Assembly (NCBI GenBank): GCA_013141115.1
Contig: JABFRP010000002.1
Coordinates: 1,600,647 to 1,664,646, forward strand
Length of the DNA: 64,000 bases
DNA from: Ferruginibacter sp.
Lineage (GTDB): Bacteria > Bacteroidota > Bacteroidia > Chitinophagales > Chitinophagaceae
Direction: 5' to 3'
A program made the translations under genes and the position numbers. The notes beneath the pieces are model-generated. The model ran no database searches and had not been told where the DNA came from. It was given only the letters and a program-made list of their open reading frames with translations. Shown one piece after another: positions 46,750 through 56,437 of the stretch. The number at the start of each line of letters is the position of its first letter. Position 1 is the stretch's first letter.

Positions 46750-48114
46750 TTATGTTACCAGTACCATTTGATTTTGTGTATCTCGTTTTTCTAATGCCAC
46801 TACTTTTTCTACATGCTGGTTAATTTGCATTAGCCGTATAAGTATCCATGCCAATGCAATCATACAGGCAAAAGCCAGTAAAGTATATTCCCAACTAAAA
46901 TTATTTTTTATAGGGCCAATAGATTTTGCGCCAGCAATACGCCCTAAATTGGCAATGGTCATATACAAAGTAAACTGTGTAGCGGATACTTTTTTCCAGC
47001 AGCATTGCATAGCAGTGGCAAAAACACCAATGCTGGCAAATACATACAGCACCTGGTAGCAGATCATAAAGCTGCTGATGAACCATTTATTGCCCCAGTA
47101 TATTTTTAAAAAAGCAAAGCCGGCAGTTAATACAAGCAGTAACAAAAAATAAATATTCAGCATGGTTATTTTTCCAAACCGGTCTATAAGAATGCCACCG
47201 ATAACCATACCGCTAATACCACCAATTAATGTAGCTGTGGCATAAAATTGTGAGTAAGCGGTGTTTGTCCAGCCCAATTCCTGCACGGTAAAAATGGGCA
47301 ATAAAGTATCTATATAATTAAATGAACCCTGCGTAATAAATGCGATAGTGGCAAACAATAAACTGTTGCGTAATGTAAATACGCTGTATAACGATTTTCC
47401 AATAGTACTCCAGCTGCTGATACGTAATTTTTTTGTTTCCGGTGATGTTTCGCCTTTTGTCCACGGCAGTATTTTTTCGCCTGCCCGTTCCCGTAAAAGC
47501 AATGGCGCCAGCATAATTAAGCCCACCCCAACGGAAAGCATACTTATGGCAGTAGCAAAATTATATTTTTGCAGCAACCAACTCCCCAATGCTAACGAAG
47601 CAGAAGTACCCATAATTTTTGCACCCCACATAAACCCATTGGCCCTTGCCTGTTGTTCAATAGGTACAATGTCGATAGCCATACCATCGGTGGCCACATC
47701 CTGGAAGGCGCCAAAAAAACCAACTGCAAATCCTGCCCACATAAAAAGGGTTAAGTTATGCAGCGGGTCGGGTACAAAAGCCATGGCAATAAAACTGGCT
47801 ATTAAGCCCAGTTGGCCAAACATTACCCAGGGCCTTCTTCGCCCCATGGGCAAATAAGTAAACCGGTCCATCAGCGGCGCTACAATTATTTTAAAACTCC
47901 AGGGCAGGCCCACCATGGCTACAAAGCTGCCTATCTCACCAGGCGTTTTTCCATTCATGGCCATCCATGCAGGAATACCAAAAAAACACATGCCTTCGGG
48001 GATGCCTTGGGCTATATATAAAGCAATAAAATTAAAGTATCGTAAAAAAGTACTTTCAGAAAGTGCAGGAATTGCACGGCTTTGATTTACTGAAATGCTG
48101 ATAGTTGCTTTCAT
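46750..48114 (-). CDS. MFS transporter (AmpG/PAT-like)
   Basis: A 454-residue inner-membrane permease with 12 helices. The N-terminal FIALYIAQGIPEGMCFFGIPAWM and the loop DRFTYLPMGRRRPWVMFGQ resemble the AmpG/PAT branch that imports muropeptides or acetyl-CoA-like solutes. The cargo cannot be determined. In a neighbourhood of exported peptidases and amidases, uptake of peptides or muropeptides is plausible. Confidence 0.82.
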   Translation of the reverse strand: MKATISISVNQSRAIPALSESTFLRYFNFIALYIAQGIPEGMCFFGIPAWMAMNGKTPGEIGSFVAMVGLPWSFKIIVAPLMDRFTYLPMGRRRPWVMFGQLGLIASFIAMAFVPDPLHNLTLFMWAGFAVGFFGAFQDVATDGMAIDIVPIEQQARANGFMWGAKIMGTSASLALGSWLLQKYNFATAISMLSVGVGLIMLAPLLLRERAGEKILPWTKGETSPETKKLRISSWSTIGKSLYSVFTLRNSLLFATIAFITQGSFNYIDTLLPIFTVQELGWTNTAYSQFYATATLIGGISGMVIGGILIDRFGKITMLNIYFLLLLVLTAGFAFLKIYWGNKWFISSFMICYQVLYVFASIGVFATAMQCCWKKVSATQFTLYMTIANLGRIAGAKSIGPIKNNFSWEYTLLAFACMIALAWILIRLMQINQHVEKVVALEKRDTQNQMVLVT

Positions 48115-48181
48115 ACTGTGCGATCTTTTAAAAATTGAATGGGCTGAACAAAGACGTTGAATGCCGGATGAATAATTTTTA

Positions 48182-48223
48182 AAATAAAGTCCTCAAAGAT
48201 TTTTAAACCTTTGAGGACTTTAT
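48182..48223. terminator. Bidirectional-type Rho-independent terminator
   Basis: A long near-perfect hairpin (AATAAAGTCCTCAAAG against CTTTGAGGACTTTATT) with A-rich and T-rich ends lies 11 bases after the stop of the minus-strand gene 48235-48978. Confidence 0.85.
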
Positions 48224-48234
48224 TATGCTCTCTT

Positions 48235-48978
48235 TTATTTCGAGCTTAAGTCGGTACGCATAAAAAGTAATTCACTCCAGCTTTCGTCAACAAACTCCGC
48301 TACATCTTTAAGGTATTGTGCATAAGAGCCTTCTCCATGTACGGCTTCGTAGGTTTCTTTAAATGGTTTACGAAAGCCTGTTGCTCTTTCCTTTAAGCCC
48401 TGCTTATACCTTGTTACCAAAGTGTACTGCCCTTTTCCGGAAGAACTGGCTACATACACAGCCACTGTTGCACCAGAGGCAGTCCAAACTTTTTTCAATC
48501 TCTTTATTATATTTACTACATTCTCAGCCTTACCCACTTTAGGGTAAATGTGATTAATATTAATTTTATCAGAAAAATCGCCCAGTGCCACGGTACTTAA
48601 AGAATCCTGATAAACAGAATAGCCGCCGGATTGCTTGTCGGTTAAATAAATGGCCACATTTTTATTCCAGTCTAAATTGTGCTCATTGCCTAAATTACCC
48701 CGGGTATCTTCCGCTTCCCAACTGGTTGGCCCTTCGGTTATATGGTAGCCTCCCATATCAGGCCCCGATTGAATGGTAAATACCCGCCAATGTGCGGTAC
48801 CGGTATGGTACTTTTGAGCATGTATAGCCAGCGCTTTTTCAAACTCCAGCACTTTGTCCATTTTAGGAAATACCCGTTGGGTGGAAATTACATTTTTGGT
48901 TTGGCTTATGCCTGCAAAAGGGATAAGCATGCAAAGCAGGAAAAGCAGCTTTGTTGTAAAACGGAGATTCTGTTTCAT
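48235..48978 (-). CDS. Exported protein of unknown family
   Basis: A 247-residue protein with a signal peptide (about 1-25). The mature part appears to consist of two related alpha/beta units: VISTQRVFPKMDKVLEFEKALAIHAQKYHTG and, later, NINHIYPKVGKAENVVNIIKRLKKVWTASG. Both have a strand, a K-x-x-x-V/L-helix and a strand, as in a dimeric alpha-beta barrel (ABM/EthD-like) pseudo-dimer. I do not recognise the family. It is monocistronic, ended by a strong terminator and divergent from the hybrid regulator at 49284. Confidence 0.72.
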   Translation of the reverse strand: MKQNLRFTTKLLFLLCMLIPFAGISQTKNVISTQRVFPKMDKVLEFEKALAIHAQKYHTGTAHWRVFTIQSGPDMGGYHITEGPTSWEAEDTRGNLGNEHNLDWNKNVAIYLTDKQSGGYSVYQDSLSTVALGDFSDKININHIYPKVGKAENVVNIIKRLKKVWTASGATVAVYVASSSGKGQYTLVTRYKQGLKERATGFRKPFKETYEAVHGEGSYAQYLKDVAEFVDESWSELLFMRTDLSSK

Positions 48979-49283
48979 GTTAGATCGATTTATAGGTTAA
49001 AAAAAAGTGGTTTAAGAGGGAGCAGTAAATTATTATAGCAAGGCTTAAGAAGAGATGTTGGATGCTGGTTGTTTTGTAAGGGAAGGATGAAGTAACTTAT
49101 GTAAAGGTCTGTTCAACTACGATTAACTGTTAGGACGAATTGGTCAACCTCCTGAATATTCCTGCCAAACTACCGGACAAATTGTGCACGAGCAGGATTA
49201 ATTCGTCATTTTATATAAATAGTGCTTAAATTATCTTTGACCAATGCAATAAAAAATGGCTTTGCAATTATCTTTATAAGCAG
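48979..49283. other. Intergenic region with nested inverted repeats
   Basis: This 305-base region separates divergent genes. It holds outer arms GACGAATT (49134-49141) and AATTCGTC (49200-49207) and inner arms TCCTGC (49160-49165) and GCAGGA (49192-49197), directly upstream of a TAnnTTTG element. They may be regulator-binding or structural sites; no open frame is seen. Confidence 0.45.
49232..49239 (+). promoter_or_regulatory. -7 element for the hybrid two-component gene
   Basis: TATCTTTG matches TAnnTTTG exactly, 44 bases ahead of the ATG at 49284. Confidence 0.5.
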
Positions 49284-52200
49284 ATGCACAAAATCCTTAT
49301 CACGCTAAAAGCAATACTTACGCTTACCATATTTTGGTGGGGGTTGGCTGCAACTGCTCAAAAAATACCTGATTATGAAACCATCTCCACTGCACAGGGG
49401 CTATCACAGGGTATGGTATTCGATATTTTGCAGGATAAAGAAGGCTTTATTTGGGTAGCCACAAAAAATGGATTGAACCGCTATGATGGTTACAGTTTTA
49501 AAGTTTTTAGTAACGATCCGTACGACGCATACAGCCTCAGCAGCAATACTATTTTAAAATTGTTTGAAGATAGCAAAGGCAGAATATGGGCCGGAACGGA
49601 AAATGCCGGTGTAAATGTATATGATAAAATAAAGGGTAAGTTTTACCGCATTGAACACAGCAGTACCAATGCGGCCAGCCTTTCGGGTAATGTAATAAGA
49701 TCAATTGAAGAAATGCCCGATGGCAAAATATTGATAAGTGCAGATGCTGCAGGCTTAAATGTGATTGAGTTGCCCAACAATTTTTTTGAAAATGGTGCAG
49801 CTCCGGCTATTACAAGGCTTAGCTTACCCAACAATACCCAGGTGTACGGTATGGGAAAAGATAAAACCGGAACGATGTGGATAGGTGGTATGGATGGAAC
49901 TGTGTACCGCTTTGATGCGTTGAAGAACACCTTTGTAAAACTGAACAATGGGCTATTGCTTAATGACGGCTATATGAACCGGGATAGTAGTAAACTGATC
50001 AACAATAATCTTTACCTGTGGGATGGAAAAGATATTTTTCCACTATTCAACAGCAGTAAAACGCAAGCGGGCAATATCATACTTAAACCTAAAGAAGAAC
50101 TTTGGGAGAACCACCACAGGGAAGAATATTTTTATAGCGTATACAAGTACGAGCCTGGTAAAGCAATAAACTGGAACGAGCCATTACCTGCCACCGTAAT
50201 AAGATTATGTTACCCGTTCATGATCGACCGGTCGGGAGTGCTTTGGTCTGGCTCGGTTGGCTATGGGCTTCGCAAATACAGCTCGGCAGGCAACAGGTTT
50301 AAAACATGGGCTCCCATTACCGGCACTAGTATAAAGTGGATCATTCCTGTTACAGCAAATGATATTTTTTTGGGTGATTTTGGTTATGGGTGGAACAGGT
50401 TGATCAACAATTCGATAAAAGAAAATGCATTTGGCAAAATTCCCGGCCTCAGCAGGGTAGATAATTTTATTGTATCCAAATCAGGCGATTACTGGATAAA
50501 GAGCGATAATGAAGGGTATTTAAAATATAATCCTGTTTCGGGACAACTGGTATCTTACCCGCAAATTAGCGACGATAAAATTATTGGTGCAAAACAACCC
50601 ATACTTGAAGACAGTAAGGGTAATATATGGTTTGCAGGGCTTGGAGGTAAGTTTACCCTTATCAATGCAGTTACAGGCAGTATAGATAGCTTTACTATTA
50701 ATAATAGAACTGACAAAACAATACCTCCCAAATCAACCTGTACTGCATTATATGAAGATAAGCAGGGGTTGTGCTGGATTGGCACACCCGAAGGGTTTGT
50801 GAAAGTTATTTTCAGTAACAGTCCAAAACCATCACCGCAAATAAAATGGTTTTACAATAACAGCAGCAGCCGTAATTCGCTCAACTATAATCATGTGTCC
50901 TGTTTTTTAGATGATCCATCTGCCCCCGATAAATATTTATGGATAGCAACAAAAGGAGGCGGTTTAAACAGGTTGGATAAAATTACCGGCGATTTTTTTC
51001 ATCTCACCACAAAAAATGGCTTACCCGATGATGTGGTGTATGGCATTTTGCCGGATGATGCTGGTAATATATGGGGCAGTACTAATAATGGTATTTTTTG
51101 TTTGCTTGCCAATAAAAGTAATGGCAGTAACGGTTGGGAGTTTAGAAATTTTACAAAAGCTTATGGATTGCAGGATGATGAATTTAATACTGGTGCCTAC
51201 GCCAAATTACCCAATGGCAATCTTGCTTTTGGCGGCGTTAACGGTTTAAATATTTTTAACCCCAGGGAAATATTAACTACAGGTTTTAAACCCAATGTTT
51301 TTATCACCAATATACTGGTTAATAATACACCGGTAACTGCCGGCGATAAAACAGGTGTTTTGCAAAACAATATTGAGCAAACCCAAAGCATCACCTTAAA
51401 TTATTTACAAGATATATTAACGCTGGAGTTTTCTTCGCTTGATTTTACTGCTGCTGCCCAAAACAAGTACCGCTACCAGTTAGTAGGTATAGATAAGGTT
51501 TGGGTAGAAAGCGGTACCCGCCGTACCGCCACGTATTTACATCTACCATCGGGCAAGTATATTTTTAAAGTGCAGGGCAGCAACAGTCAGGGCATTTGGA
51601 GCGATGCTATTACCGAATTGCAAATTACCATACTGCCGCCCTGGTGGCGCAGTTGGTGGGCTTATTTAATTTATATATCGCTGTTAGCTTTAGTAATAAG
51701 GGCTTATTTTAAGTTTACTGTAAACCGGGCCAAACTAAAATCGCAATTAAATTTTGAACAACTGGAAGCTAAAAGAGTAAAAGAATTAGATACAGTAAAA
51801 ACACAACTCTACACTAATATCACCCACGAGTTTCGTACGCCACTTACCGTAATACTGGGTATGGCGCAGCAGGTTAAAAGTAATCCGCCGCAGCATTTGG
51901 ATAATGGTATTGATATGATCATCCGAAACGGGCAAAGCCTGCTGAATCTAGTTAATGAAATGCTGGACTTGTCTAAGCTGGAAACGGGTAAAATGCAACT
52001 GCAATTGATAAATGGCGATGTCATTAATTTTCTGCGGTACATTGTAGAATCTTTTCAATCTTTGGCCGAAAGCCAGCAAAAGCAATTACATTTTTTATCT
52101 GCAATGGATACTTTGCACATTGCCTACGATCCGGAAAAAGTAAGGCAGATCGTTGCCAACTTATTATCCAATGCTTTAAAATTTACGCCGGAGAAAGGAA

Positions 52201-53390
52201 ATATCTATATTACTGTAAATGAAAACAGCAGTTTACTTGAAGGAGACAGATCAACATTAATTATTAAAGTAAAAGATACTGGCATTGGTATAGCCGAAAG
52301 TCAGTTGCAACACATCTTCGACAGGTTTTATCAACTGGATAATAGCCATACCCGTAAAACAGAAGGCACCGGTATTGGCCTTGCATTAACCAAAGAACTG
52401 GTGAAATTAATGGAAGGAGAAATAACCGTAAAAAGCCCGCCAACAGGGGCCAATAAAGGAACTGAATTTACAGTGGCATTACCTTTTAAAAAATTACCTG
52501 CGGCAGAACAAACTGTGGCGCATTCCCATTTAAAAGAAATGTATGTGCCTGCAATAAATACAGGTACTACTAACGAAATGGATATGGTGGATGAAAAAAA
52601 GCAGCCTCAAAAACCATTGATCTTACTGGTAGAAGATAATGCTGACGTAGTGGCCTACACGGCATCCTGCCTGCCCGACTATCGCCTTGCCGTGGGTAAA
52701 GATGGCAGAGAAGGTTTTGAAATTGCGGCAGAAATAATTCCTGATTTAATTATTACCGATGTGATGATGCCGTTTGTAGATGGTTTTGAATTGTGCCGGC
52801 AATTGCGTAGTGATGAACATACCAGCCATATTCCTATTATTATGCTTACTGCTAAAGCAGATATAGAAAGTAAGATTGAAGGATTGGAAAAGGGTGCAGA
52901 TGCCTATCTTGAAAAACCCTTTAACCGGGAAGAATTATTAATAAGAATAAAAAAATTATTGGAACTGCGGCAAAGCCTGCAGCAGTATTACCTTAAAAAG
53001 GCAGGCCTTAACAACTATACTGCACCAGCAACAATAACTGTAGCAGACGAAATTATTGATACTAAAATTGAAGATGGCTTTGTAAGAAAAGTAAGAGAAG
53101 CTGTAGAAACACATTTAACCGAAACCAATTTTACTGTAGAGCAATTATGCAAACTGGTATTTATGAGCCACTCTCAACTGCACCGCAAATTGGATGCACT
53201 CACTGGTTGCTCGCCCAATAAATTCATCCGTATTATTCGCTTAAACAAAGCCAAAGCCTTGCTTAAAGATCCTGCTAACCCTATTGCTTACATTGCATTG
53301 GAATGCGGCTATGCCGACCCGGGATATTTTGCAAGAATATTTAAACAAGAGCATGGCGTTACGCCGCAGGAGTGGCGGGTGAATAAATGA
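49284..53390 (+). CDS. Hybrid two-component system regulator (HTCS)
   Basis: A 1368-residue one-protein signalling chain. Signal peptide (about 1-26), periplasmic two-component propeller repeats (about 30-690), Y_Y_Y domain (about 715-785), one transmembrane helix (about 790-812), HisKA with phospho-His H848 (THEFRTPL), HATPase (N-box near 961-965, DTGIGI near 997), receiver domain (about 1110-1225) with D1159 (ITDVMMP) and a C-terminal AraC HTH (about 1270-1366). Such proteins bind a ligand, classically an oligosaccharide, and activate neighbouring genes. No susC/susD or glycosidase lies nearby, so its target is not obvious; the divergent secreted protein 48235-48978 is one candidate. Confidence 0.95.
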   Translation: MHKILITLKAILTLTIFWWGLAATAQKIPDYETISTAQGLSQGMVFDILQDKEGFIWVATKNGLNRYDGYSFKVFSNDPYDAYSLSSNTILKLFEDSKGRIWAGTENAGVNVYDKIKGKFYRIEHSSTNAASLSGNVIRSIEEMPDGKILISADAAGLNVIELPNNFFENGAAPAITRLSLPNNTQVYGMGKDKTGTMWIGGMDGTVYRFDALKNTFVKLNNGLLLNDGYMNRDSSKLINNNLYLWDGKDIFPLFNSSKTQAGNIILKPKEELWENHHREEYFYSVYKYEPGKAINWNEPLPATVIRLCYPFMIDRSGVLWSGSVGYGLRKYSSAGNRFKTWAPITGTSIKWIIPVTANDIFLGDFGYGWNRLINNSIKENAFGKIPGLSRVDNFIVSKSGDYWIKSDNEGYLKYNPVSGQLVSYPQISDDKIIGAKQPILEDSKGNIWFAGLGGKFTLINAVTGSIDSFTINNRTDKTIPPKSTCTALYEDKQGLCWIGTPEGFVKVIFSNSPKPSPQIKWFYNNSSSRNSLNYNHVSCFLDDPSAPDKYLWIATKGGGLNRLDKITGDFFHLTTKNGLPDDVVYGILPDDAGNIWGSTNNGIFCLLANKSNGSNGWEFRNFTKAYGLQDDEFNTGAYAKLPNGNLAFGGVNGLNIFNPREILTTGFKPNVFITNILVNNTPVTAGDKTGVLQNNIEQTQSITLNYLQDILTLEFSSLDFTAAAQNKYRYQLVGIDKVWVESGTRRTATYLHLPSGKYIFKVQGSNSQGIWSDAITELQITILPPWWRSWWAYLIYISLLALVIRAYFKFTVNRAKLKSQLNFEQLEAKRVKELDTVKTQLYTNITHEFRTPLTVILGMAQQVKSNPPQHLDNGIDMIIRNGQSLLNLVNEMLDLSKLETGKMQLQLINGDVINFLRYIVESFQSLAESQQKQLHFLSAMDTLHIAYDPEKVRQIVANLLSNALKFTPEKGNIYITVNENSSLLEGDRSTLIIKVKDTGIGIAESQLQHIFDRFYQLDNSHTRKTEGTGIGLALTKELVKLMEGEITVKSPPTGANKGTEFTVALPFKKLPAAEQTVAHSHLKEMYVPAINTGTTNEMDMVDEKKQPQKPLILLVEDNADVVAYTASCLPDYRLAVGKDGREGFEIAAEIIPDLIITDVMMPFVDGFELCRQLRSDEHTSHIPIIMLTAKADIESKIEGLEKGADAYLEKPFNREELLIRIKKLLELRQSLQQYYLKKAGLNNYTAPATITVADEIIDTKIEDGFVRKVREAVETHLTETNFTVEQLCKLVFMSHSQLHRKLDALTGCSPNKFIRIIRLNKAKALLKDPANPIAYIALECGYADPGYFARIFKQEHGVTPQEWRVNK

Positions 53391-53396
53391 AATGAA

Positions 53397-53945
53397 TTAC
53401 TCACCACCGGATTTTTCTCCCACAAACCAATGCTCTTTATTTTTAAACAGCACATTAAAAGTAGTAAGTGAGCCATAGCAACGGGTAATGTATTGTTGTA
53501 TGTTTACTTTTTCTTCGTCGCTTAGTTTTTTATTACTGTTAATGTTTTGTTCCAGCACCCTTAAGCGATCTCGTAACATAACAATTTTATGAAAAAAATC
53601 ATCGATAGGGATTTCTTTTGGTTTTAAACTTTTGTCTGCAGTTTGCAGCAACATGGTACCGCCGATCCATTTATCACCCAGCGGTACCAGTTCATTTACA
53701 TCACTCCATTGCCTTAATATTTTTAATAAAGAACGCTCTACTGCCGAAACTGTTTCCACTTCTGCAGTTACGTTTTCTGCAATAATTTCTTCCAGCTTAT
53801 CATCTGTTTTATCAATCTCTTTTATGCCATGATGGATAAATGAAATGATGTAAGCAGCATACTTAACGCCAACTATTACGCCTGGCCCAAATTGTGTGTG
53901 TTGTAATCTTGTGCCAACACCTAAGTTCAGTTGATTCTCTTCCAT
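53397..53945 (-). CDS. Conserved protein with Tudor/SH3-like N-terminus
   Basis: A 182-residue cytoplasmic protein. I place the start at 53945 (MEENQLNLGVGTRLQHTQFG), as the upstream in-frame extension passes through a repeat-bearing intergenic region. Residues 8-40 (GVGTRLQHTQFGPGVIVGVK) resemble the small beta-barrel found at the end of UvrD-like helicases, a nucleic-acid or protein contact fold. The rest is helical (about 60-165). Its function is unknown. It converges on the hybrid regulator with 6 bases between stops. Confidence 0.72.
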   Translation of the reverse strand: MEENQLNLGVGTRLQHTQFGPGVIVGVKYAAYIISFIHHGIKEIDKTDDKLEEIIAENVTAEVETVSAVERSLLKILRQWSDVNELVPLGDKWIGGTMLLQTADKSLKPKEIPIDDFFHKIVMLRDRLRVLEQNINSNKKLSDEEKVNIQQYITRCYGSLTTFNVLFKNKEHWFVGEKSGGE

Positions 53946-54000
53946 AAAAAAAATAAAACGTTTAAAAAAATTATTGAGATTTAATGTTATAGATTCAGTT

Positions 54001-54036
54001 CCCCCGGAATTTATCCCGATACTTATCGGGAGGGGG
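54001..54036. repeat. Intergenic hairpin repeat (TCCCGATA type)
   Basis: A perfect 8-bp stem TCCCGATA/TATCGGGA with a 2-base loop (54014-54031), with outer CCCCC (54001-54005) and GGGGG (54032-54036), lies directly after the stop of the serine hydrolase. From memory this palindrome is a frequent dispersed element in Bacteroidota; it may also stop transcription. Confidence 0.55.
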
Positions 54037-55563
54037 TTAGGGATTTTTCTTTTTAAATTCGTAAGGATTATATTCCACAAAATCGGCTACTTTAACTGTT
54101 GCTGCCGTTACTTTACCATTGGTAACGGTAAAGGGGAATATGGCTTTGCTAAAAACAGGATCACTGAAAGTAACATAAAACCTGTTGCCACCCAGCGATT
54201 CTAATTTTGCATACATGTTAGGGTGATGACTGAATTTCATTTTTAATTCACCACCTTCCTGTACTACATTCATATTGCCATATACTTCGTTGCTGTAGCT
54301 GCCACAATAGGCCGTTAATGGCAAAGCAGTTTTTAATTGCAATGCTACAGAGTCTTTCATTTTTTTATCAGTTGCGTCATCCTTTGTTTTTTGTTCGTTA
54401 TTAAAACCTGCATATACTTTGCTGTAGTTGCGGTAAGGTTTGCCTAAATAAGCATCTGCAATTTCCCATTTTAACGCTTCGTAAAAACTGTTTTGATCGG
54501 TATTGGTTAACACAACAATGCCTAATTTTTCTTCCGGTATTAAAGTAACACTGGTAACAAAACCGTTTACGCCACCGGTATGCGATACAATTTTTTTACC
54601 GCAATATTCTTCTAAAAACCAACCGAGGCCGTACAAACTAAAATGCCCGGTATTGTATAAATAACCGCCATTGCCTAAAATGGAATGGGGTAATCTTGTT
54701 TGTGCAATAGCTGCTGCCGGAATAACCTGTTTATCATTGTATTTGCCATTATTCAACTGTGCCATTACCCAATGGCTCATGTCATTTACCGATGAGCCAA
54801 TGCTGCCTGCAGCAGCAAGGTTATCAATACTGCAAAAAGGTATCTTGATTAATTTTCCATCGGCAATGGTATGAGCACTGCATTTATTGGCCGCATTGGA
54901 AAAATCTTTGCTTAAAGCCAAAGTGCTGCTCATGCCAAGTGGTATAAATATTTTTTGAGTAATAAAATCCTCCCATTGCAAACCACTTACTTTTGGTATA
55001 ATTTCGCCTGCTACCACAAATGCAGCATTAGTGTAACCCCATTTTGTACGGAAAGGATACTCCGCTTTAATGTGGCTCATTTTTTCTATTACTTCACTTC
55101 GGGTAAGGTTACTGGTCCAGTAAGTAAAATCTCCCTGAAAGGTTTTAAAACCAATGCGGTGACAAAGCAGGTCTCTTACAATAGCTTGCTCTCCTGCTGC
55201 TTTATTATCTAATTTAAATTGTGGTATCCACCTTGTTACTTTATCATCCAGCGATAATTTTTTATCAGCATCAAGCATGGCCAGCGCAGTTGCTGTAAAT
55301 GCTTTACTGTTGCTGCCAATCATAAACAAGGTGTTTTCATCTACTTTATCTGTGCCATTTAATTCTTTTACACCATAGCCTTTCATTGCAACCACTTTGC
55401 CATTTTTAATAATGCACACAGCCACTCCGGGTATCTGCCAATCGGTAAGTGCTTTGTTTACATAATTATCCATACTGTCTTTTACAAAAGCAGGAATACT
55501 GTCGCTTTGCGCCAATGTATGTAAGGAAATAAATAGCAGGGAGAACAGTAATATTTTTTTCAT
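54037..55563 (-). CDS. Beta-lactamase-like serine hydrolase with DUF3471 domain
   Basis: An exported protein of 508 residues, signal peptide about 1-19. Class C-type motifs: SNSK (S84-K87), YTN (177-179) and HTGG (SHTGGVNGF). The C-terminal domain (about 405-505, with YCGSYSNEVYGN) is of the DUF3471 type. It differs from the other two serine hydrolases of the window, which lack this domain. The substrate is unknown (beta-lactam, ester or D-peptide). Confidence 0.88.
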   Translation of the reverse strand: MKKILLFSLLFISLHTLAQSDSIPAFVKDSMDNYVNKALTDWQIPGVAVCIIKNGKVVAMKGYGVKELNGTDKVDENTLFMIGSNSKAFTATALAMLDADKKLSLDDKVTRWIPQFKLDNKAAGEQAIVRDLLCHRIGFKTFQGDFTYWTSNLTRSEVIEKMSHIKAEYPFRTKWGYTNAAFVVAGEIIPKVSGLQWEDFITQKIFIPLGMSSTLALSKDFSNAANKCSAHTIADGKLIKIPFCSIDNLAAAGSIGSSVNDMSHWVMAQLNNGKYNDKQVIPAAAIAQTRLPHSILGNGGYLYNTGHFSLYGLGWFLEEYCGKKIVSHTGGVNGFVTSVTLIPEEKLGIVVLTNTDQNSFYEALKWEIADAYLGKPYRNYSKVYAGFNNEQKTKDDATDKKMKDSVALQLKTALPLTAYCGSYSNEVYGNMNVVQEGGELKMKFSHHPNMYAKLESLGGNRFYVTFSDPVFSKAIFPFTVTNGKVTAATVKVADFVEYNPYEFKKKNP

Positions 55564-55599
55564 TTCAATAGTTTGAAAATGAAAAGTACTGCACTTTTT

Positions 55600-56364
55600 T
55601 TAAATTTTTTCTTTTGGAACGTCCTGTTGCAATAATTCTATCTTGTATTTGTAGGAGCAGTTTAAAATATACTGGTTCATTACCAGTTCATCGGCCATGC
55701 TGGCAAATTCATAATCGGGCCGGTATCGTACCATAAAAATATCCAGCTGTTGCCCATCCAGGTGGGTAAGCCTTTTTATAAGGGTTTTATTAAAGCGGTA
55801 GTTTACATATTTTTCCTGCTCCTGGTTTTCTAATCTTATCTGAAAAGTTTTAAGGCGCTTATTTCTTTTAAAACGGAATATATTAATCAGTTCATTTACA
55901 TCGGCACCTACCATACCCGATGGAGAAATGGAAGATTTTAAACCCGGTTTTTCATAATTATAAATAGCTGCATAGGTTTCCCGGTTATCTATAGAATCTT
56001 CTTTATAGGATTTTGCAAATACCACCACTTCTTTTAAAGTGCTGTACTTGCCTTTGTAATTTACCCGTAACGAAATATCAAAATGCGAAGGATCGGCAAC
56101 AGTACGCACAGCAAACTTTTGAGTAGATTTATTTCTGAAAATAAAACTAACAGAATCTTTTTCAGCAACGGTAAGGCTGTATTTACCTACCGAATCGGTG
56201 AAAGTAAAATTGCCCAGCTTATTTACCACTTTAACGCCGGGTACAAAATTTATTTTGGAAGAATCGAAAACGGTACCACTAAGCACAAACTGTGCAGCAG
56301 CAATATTGCACAGCATCTGGCAACTCAACAGCAGTAAAAATATTTTTAGAGATATACGCAACAC
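55600..56364 (-). CDS. Exported carboxypeptidase-regulatory-like domain protein
   Basis: A 254-residue protein with a signal peptide (about 1-24) and a CarboxypepD_reg-like beta-sandwich (about 27-105: FVLSGTVFDSSK ... PGVKVVNKLGNFTFTDSVGKYSLTV). A mixed C-terminal region with no recognised motif follows. Such proteins in this phylum often accompany outer-membrane receptors, but none is nearby. The 236-base distance to the serine hydrolase start and separate spacing suggest its own transcription unit. Confidence 0.75.
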   Translation of the reverse strand: MLRISLKIFLLLLSCQMLCNIAAAQFVLSGTVFDSSKINFVPGVKVVNKLGNFTFTDSVGKYSLTVAEKDSVSFIFRNKSTQKFAVRTVADPSHFDISLRVNYKGKYSTLKEVVVFAKSYKEDSIDNRETYAAIYNYEKPGLKSSISPSGMVGADVNELINIFRFKRNKRLKTFQIRLENQEQEKYVNYRFNKTLIKRLTHLDGQQLDIFMVRYRPDYEFASMADELVMNQYILNCSYKYKIELLQQDVPKEKI

Positions 56365-56437
56365 AAAAATTTAAAGGGATAATATTACGCCAACAAATTT
56401 ACACAGCAGCATATATAGCCTTCTTTTAACTGCAATT

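Noticed and set aside
49284..53390. Polysaccharide utilisation locus
   Set aside because: The hybrid regulator is of the type that controls such loci, but no susC, susD or glycoside hydrolase gene is in the window.
54001..54036. End of a mobile element
   Set aside because: No transposase is near and the palindrome is of a type widespread between genes; treated as a dispersed hairpin.
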